Source of the DNA: Micractinium sp. NFX-FRZ
Lineage: Eukaryota; Chlorophyta; Trebouxiophyceae; Chlorellales; Chlorellaceae
Assembly: GCA_029339195.1 (NCBI GenBank)
Contig: JAPTJF010000477.1
Coordinates: 1 to 46,475 of the forward strand
Direction of reading: 5' to 3'
DNA length: 46,475 nt
Under the pieces are notes generated by a model. That model made no database searches and was not told where the DNA came from. It was given only the letters and a program-made list of their open reading frames with translations. Positions 43,301-46,475 of this stretch are shown piece by piece; position 1 is the first letter of the stretch; each line of letters begins with the position of its first letter. Both the position numbers and the translations under genes were made by a program.

Positions 43301-46057
43301 CAACAGCGTGTCGGTGTTTAGTGCGCTGCTCATCCTGGAGCGCTGGCACGCGGGGCGCTACGCCAGCTACTACAACGGCGGCAACATCCCGCTGGAGGCC
43401 CTGCTGCCACTCTACCCGTGAGCGCCGGGGCCGGCTGCTGCTGGTGCAGGGCTGTTGCAGGGCTGGCAGTGCCATGCAGCACGCATCACCTGCCATTCAC
43501 CCTGCAACTGACTGTGCACAGCTGCAGCCAGCACCGCCCCCTCCTCTGCCTGCTTGGCCCACCCACCCACCGCCTCGCCCTCGCCCTCCCTGCAGCTTCC
43601 CCTGGGTGTTCACCTACAACGACTGGTCGTCAGGCACAGAGTACGACCACATGGTCAAGGCGGCGGTCACGTCGGCAGTCAAGGTGGCGCGCATGAAGGC
43701 CTTCTGCATGTTCAGCGGCAGCGAGCATTCGGCCATGTACCAGTGGTTTGTCGGCCAGGGGGTGACCACCATCCGGGTGAGCCCGCCTGCTTGCCGTGGC
43801 CAAAAGGGGCGCAGCCTGAGGCCAGGGCTGGGGTGTGGGGTGCGGCTCAGCCTGCCTGTGTGTGCCGGCCGGCAGCGCGCCTTTGTCGCGACAGCCCGGC
43901 AGCAACCCCTGTGCCAGCTGTTGACGTGGTGGCTTGCTTGCTCGCTTGCCTGCTTGCTTGCTTGCTTGCAGCACGACCCCGCCTGGAAGGAGCCGCTGGT
44001 CAGGGAGGGGGCACGCCACCGGGACCACCACACCAGGGTGCGCTGTGCATGACGTGTGCGACAGGGCGGGGGCAGCGCTGGATTCCGGGGGAGGCGTGCC
44101 AGGCAACAGGCCAGATGTTCCGTAAGCTGTTCCGTACGCTGTGTGCATGCATGCCACCGTGCTGCATTGGTTTGGTGCCCATCGGGCCTTCATGGTGCCC
44201 ACCCGGCTTCCCCTCAGGCGTTCTCCCACCTGTACAAGACAGATGGTGCCCTGGTGGGCGCCTTCCAGCGCATTGACATCCCCATACTGCGGGAGCTGGA
44301 CCAGTACAACTACGTGGTGTTCTCGGGTGAGGGGGCGGGGTGGCGGTGGGTGGGGGAGGTGTGTGGGCACCCCGAGGCGAGTCCGGCTGGCGGCAGGCAT
44401 GCCAATTCAGGCTGTCGGAGAATGCTCTGCCGCCCCCTTGTGCTCAATTTCTAAGCTCTCACTCTCCAAGCTCACTATCGCGATCTTCCCTCTGTTCCCC
44501 CCTTGGCGGGGCAGACTGCGACGTCTACTTCCGGCGGCACATGAAGCTGGCAGATTGGGGCACGCCGCTGCCCGCCGCCATTGGCATGGGGTGAGCCGCC
44601 TTGCCCACCCGTGCAATGCTCAGCATTCCGTCCAGCTTGCCCATGTGGGCTTGGTGTGCTTCTTTCTGCCAGGCGGTGCTGTGTGCTGGCGGCGGCAGCA
44701 TGGCTCTCCCTCCTGCTTGCCACCCAACCCTTGTCTGTTGCCCCTCCACGCCACCCCCTGCTTGCAGCTACGAGCGCTTCGACACGTTCCCCTACAACGA
44801 CGGCGTGATGCTGTGGAACATGCCCTACATGCGGCAGACCAACGCAGACTTTGTGTCCTGGATTCTGTCCAACAAAAACGGCATGTACTTTGACGGTGAG
44901 CGGCCGGCAGCATGGGCAGGCAAGCGGGTGGGGCGGGTTGCTGGTGGCAAGAGCGCCAGTGGGCGGCGGCCTCTTTGGGCAGGGTTGGCGGCAGCGGATG
45001 GCAGGGCACAGCAGGAAGGCCGGCGCCGACTGCTTAGAGCCTCTCCCACCACCCTCATACGAGCTTACCTTACCGTGCCCTGCAGGCTACGGCCCCGTGG
45101 ACCAGGGCGCCTTTAACCAGTTTTACGAGAACGAGGTCCGCGGCAAGCCCATCAGCAAGGTGGGCAGTCGCACGCTTTAAGCAGGCTCTCCCAAGTGGCA
45201 CTGCCCAATGGCCACTTTGCACTGCTCACTGGCATGGGGTGCATGCTGCCTGTACTATCGGCCTGGTGGCTCCCTCGCCCCGCCCAATTGTGCAGAACTT
45301 CAACTCTCTGATGCACCAGCCGTTCCGGCCCGAAGCGCATGTTGTGCACGTGCACGGGTGAGGCAGACGGGCAGGTGGCACAGGCTGACAAACGGGTGCC
45401 TTGCAAATGATGTGCGGAGTGTGTCCACCCACTTCTGCGGCTGCATGTGCAGGACCTGAGCCTCCATTCCTTCCGCCGCCCTCGACCTGCAGGCCCAAGC
45501 CCAACCACTACCTAGAGTGGCTGCAAACTGGCACCTGCCAGTTCCGTGACCTCTGCCAGATCGTGAGTCGGTGGCCTCGTGCTGCTGCTGCTGCCGCACC
45601 TTGACATGCCGACACAGCTGCTTCGAGCAGCTGCTGCTGCTGCTGCTGCAGTTGCCGGTGCCGCAATTGACAGCCTCTCACAGCTGCCTCATGCACAGTG
45701 CCGAACCCCAGGGGCCTTTGGACTCCCAGCGGCGAGATTGCCCCCTCCCCTCTGCCTCCTGTGCAGGGCCTCGCCAACGGGGTGTGCGATGCCATGCACG
45801 AATACATCCTGCTGGCGCCCGACTGGCTGGTTGTCCAGAAGCTGCACCAGCTGTGCGAGGAGGGCGAGGCGGCAGCGTATGTGAAGCAGGTGCAGCGGGA
45901 GCAGGCGGTGGAGGCAGCCGCACGCGCAGCGGCGCGAGCGCAGCGGGCGGCACAGCTGCGCGCTGCAACGCAACGAGCGGGGAGAGCTGGCAAGCCCAAA
46001 GCAGCAGGTGCCGGCAAGCGCAAGCAGCGCAGCCGAAGAAGGGGCCCAGCAGTATGA
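40398..46057 (+). CDS. Bifunctional glycosyltransferase: O-fucosyltransferase-like plus GT8-like domains
   Basis: Exons: 40398-40584 (5' limit open), 40830-40979, 41111-41240, 41436-41591, 41840-41956, 42172-42290, 42540-42699, 42952-43030, 43260-43417, 43596-43776, 43972-44037, 44218-44326, 44515-44590, 44768-44895, 45086-45159, 45296-45357, 45493-45562 and 45767-46057; about 770 residues. An N-terminal helix (GRALLVLLGLGTALSVLYIA) fits a type II Golgi anchor. The first half resembles O-fucosyltransferases: CGGFATQRVALVSG, ELNRTVVLPHL, HLRAGEDW (265-272), and FVGNSVSVFSALLILER plus YYNGGNIPL. The second half resembles GT8 transferases: VVFSDCDVYF with DxD at 538-540, NDGVMLWN, DQGAFNQFY, and HVHGPKPN (648-655). 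The tail is Ala/Arg/Lys-rich. The anchor frame has no ATG, only GTG at 40398, so the true start is probably in an unseen upstream exon. The donor sugar and acceptor are unknown. Confidence 0.82.
43933..43969. repeat. (GCTT)n-like repeat in the polypyrimidine tract of an intron
   Basis: Imperfect GCTT units run straight into the acceptor of exon 11 of the glycosyltransferase gene, so the repeat itself supplies the pyrimidine-rich stretch before CAG. Confidence 0.7.
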
Positions 46058-46209
46058 TTGTTGTGAGCAGAGGATATCGGCAAACGTCAGCGCAAGGTGG
46101 GAGCCGGTTCCGGAAGAACCAGCGCCATCCAGCAGGACGTTAGGTAGCCTTGCTGCTGTCGGTTGATGCCAGCATGACCACTGACCTCTGCACTGATCGG
46201 CTGTCTTCA

Positions 46210-46214
46210 TGTAA
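46210..46214 (+). terminator. TGTAA poly(A) signal for the glycosyltransferase gene
   Basis: TGTAAC lies 153 bases past the stop codon. It sits inside the conserved flank of the right-hand H2A gene, at the position equivalent to the TGTAA used by PPAT at the left end. Confidence 0.6.
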
Positions 46215-46333
46215 CCTTCCCACAAAAGCAGCGCAAGGCAGGCAGCACCACCAACACCAGGAGGGCGCCACCTTGCATACACTCCAAACGCAGCGAGGCA
46301 GGGGCAGCAGGCAGGTTGCTTTCCACAAAGGGG

Positions 46334-46351
46334 TGGTGTTGAATAACACCA
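46334..46351 (-). terminator. Histone mRNA 3' stem-loop (right copy)
   Basis: The 18 bases are identical to the left stem-loop: a 7-bp stem TGGTGTT/AACACCA with loop ATTC on the minus strand. It lies 47 bases past the stop of the right H2A gene. Confidence 0.85.
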
Positions 46352-46398
46352 GTTGGGTTTTGGGGAGAGGTGGAAGGTTGCCCAGACGGGGGAGCTGA

Positions 46399-46475
46399 TT
46401 ATGCCTCGGCCTTCTTGCCGGTCTTCTTGGGCAGCAGCACGGAGTGGATGTTGGGCAGCACGCCGCCCTCGGCGA
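46399..46475 (-). CDS. Histone H2A, C-terminal end (partial, right)
   Basis: Read on the minus strand, codons encode GEGGVLPNIHSVLLPKKTG then KKAEA and TAA (46401-46399), the end of histone H2A. The protein sequence is the same as the left copy over the shared part. The gene enters from the right edge, so its start is outside the window. Its 3' end converges with the glycosyltransferase gene. Confidence 0.93.
   Translation of the reverse strand, partial: AEGGVLPNIHSVLLPKKTGKKAEA

Larger units (their letters stand above)
46140..46398 (-). repeat. Conserved H2A 3' flank, right copy of the inverted pair
   Basis: Read on the minus strand, this matches bases about 69-330 of the window in order: stem-loop, GGAAAGCAACCTGCC, GCTGCCTGCC, GGAAGGTTACA, CAGCCGA and GTCATG. 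The two copies are inverted relative to each other and about 46 kb apart. Confidence 0.75.

Overview
The window looks like nuclear DNA from a unicellular green alga of the Chlorella type (Trebouxiophyceae). It has very high GC. Nearly every gene is split by many introns of roughly 100-400 bp with GT-AG borders, most coding bases can be assembled into open, in-phase exon chains, and TGTAA poly(A) signals follow several genes. Plastid-targeted proteins and a plant-type phosphofructokinase also fit. Exon chains were built by hand from splice borders, reading-frame phase and protein-family similarity. Every chain adds up to a whole number of codons.

Layout, left to right: the 3' end of a histone H2A gene (+); a phosphopantetheine adenylyltransferase (-); histone acetyltransferase HAT1 (+); the DNA/RNA-binding protein KIN17 (-); a chloroplast-targeted coiled-coil protein with a C-terminal CBM20 starch-binding domain (-); a small four-helix membrane protein (-); a large coiled-coil protein (-); a thylakoid-lumen histidine-phosphatase-like protein without its catalytic histidines (-); a 979-residue Gln/Ala-rich coiled-coil protein (+); a small probable secreted protein with an internal repeat (-); a plastid-type 6-phosphofructokinase (-); a possible tiny membrane-protein gene (-); an O-fucosyltransferase-like / GT8-like fusion glycosyltransferase (+); and the 3' end of a second histone H2A gene (-).

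The two H2A genes point inward from the window edges. They share an animal-style histone 3' stem-loop and a further conserved 3' flank, and the opposite strand of that flank carries a TGTAA signal suited to the convergent neighbour. The genes are otherwise a mix of housekeeping functions (CoA synthesis, histone acetylation, DNA repair/RNA processing, glycolysis, starch/plastid, Golgi glycosylation) with no operon-like logic. The most unusual items are the KIN17 introns, which hold diverged copies of neighbouring exon pieces including one intact-looking 24-bp microexon; the two-domain glycosyltransferase; the catalytically dead lumenal phosphatase fold; and the CBM20 coiled-coil protein. I found no tRNA, rRNA, CRISPR or intact transposon.
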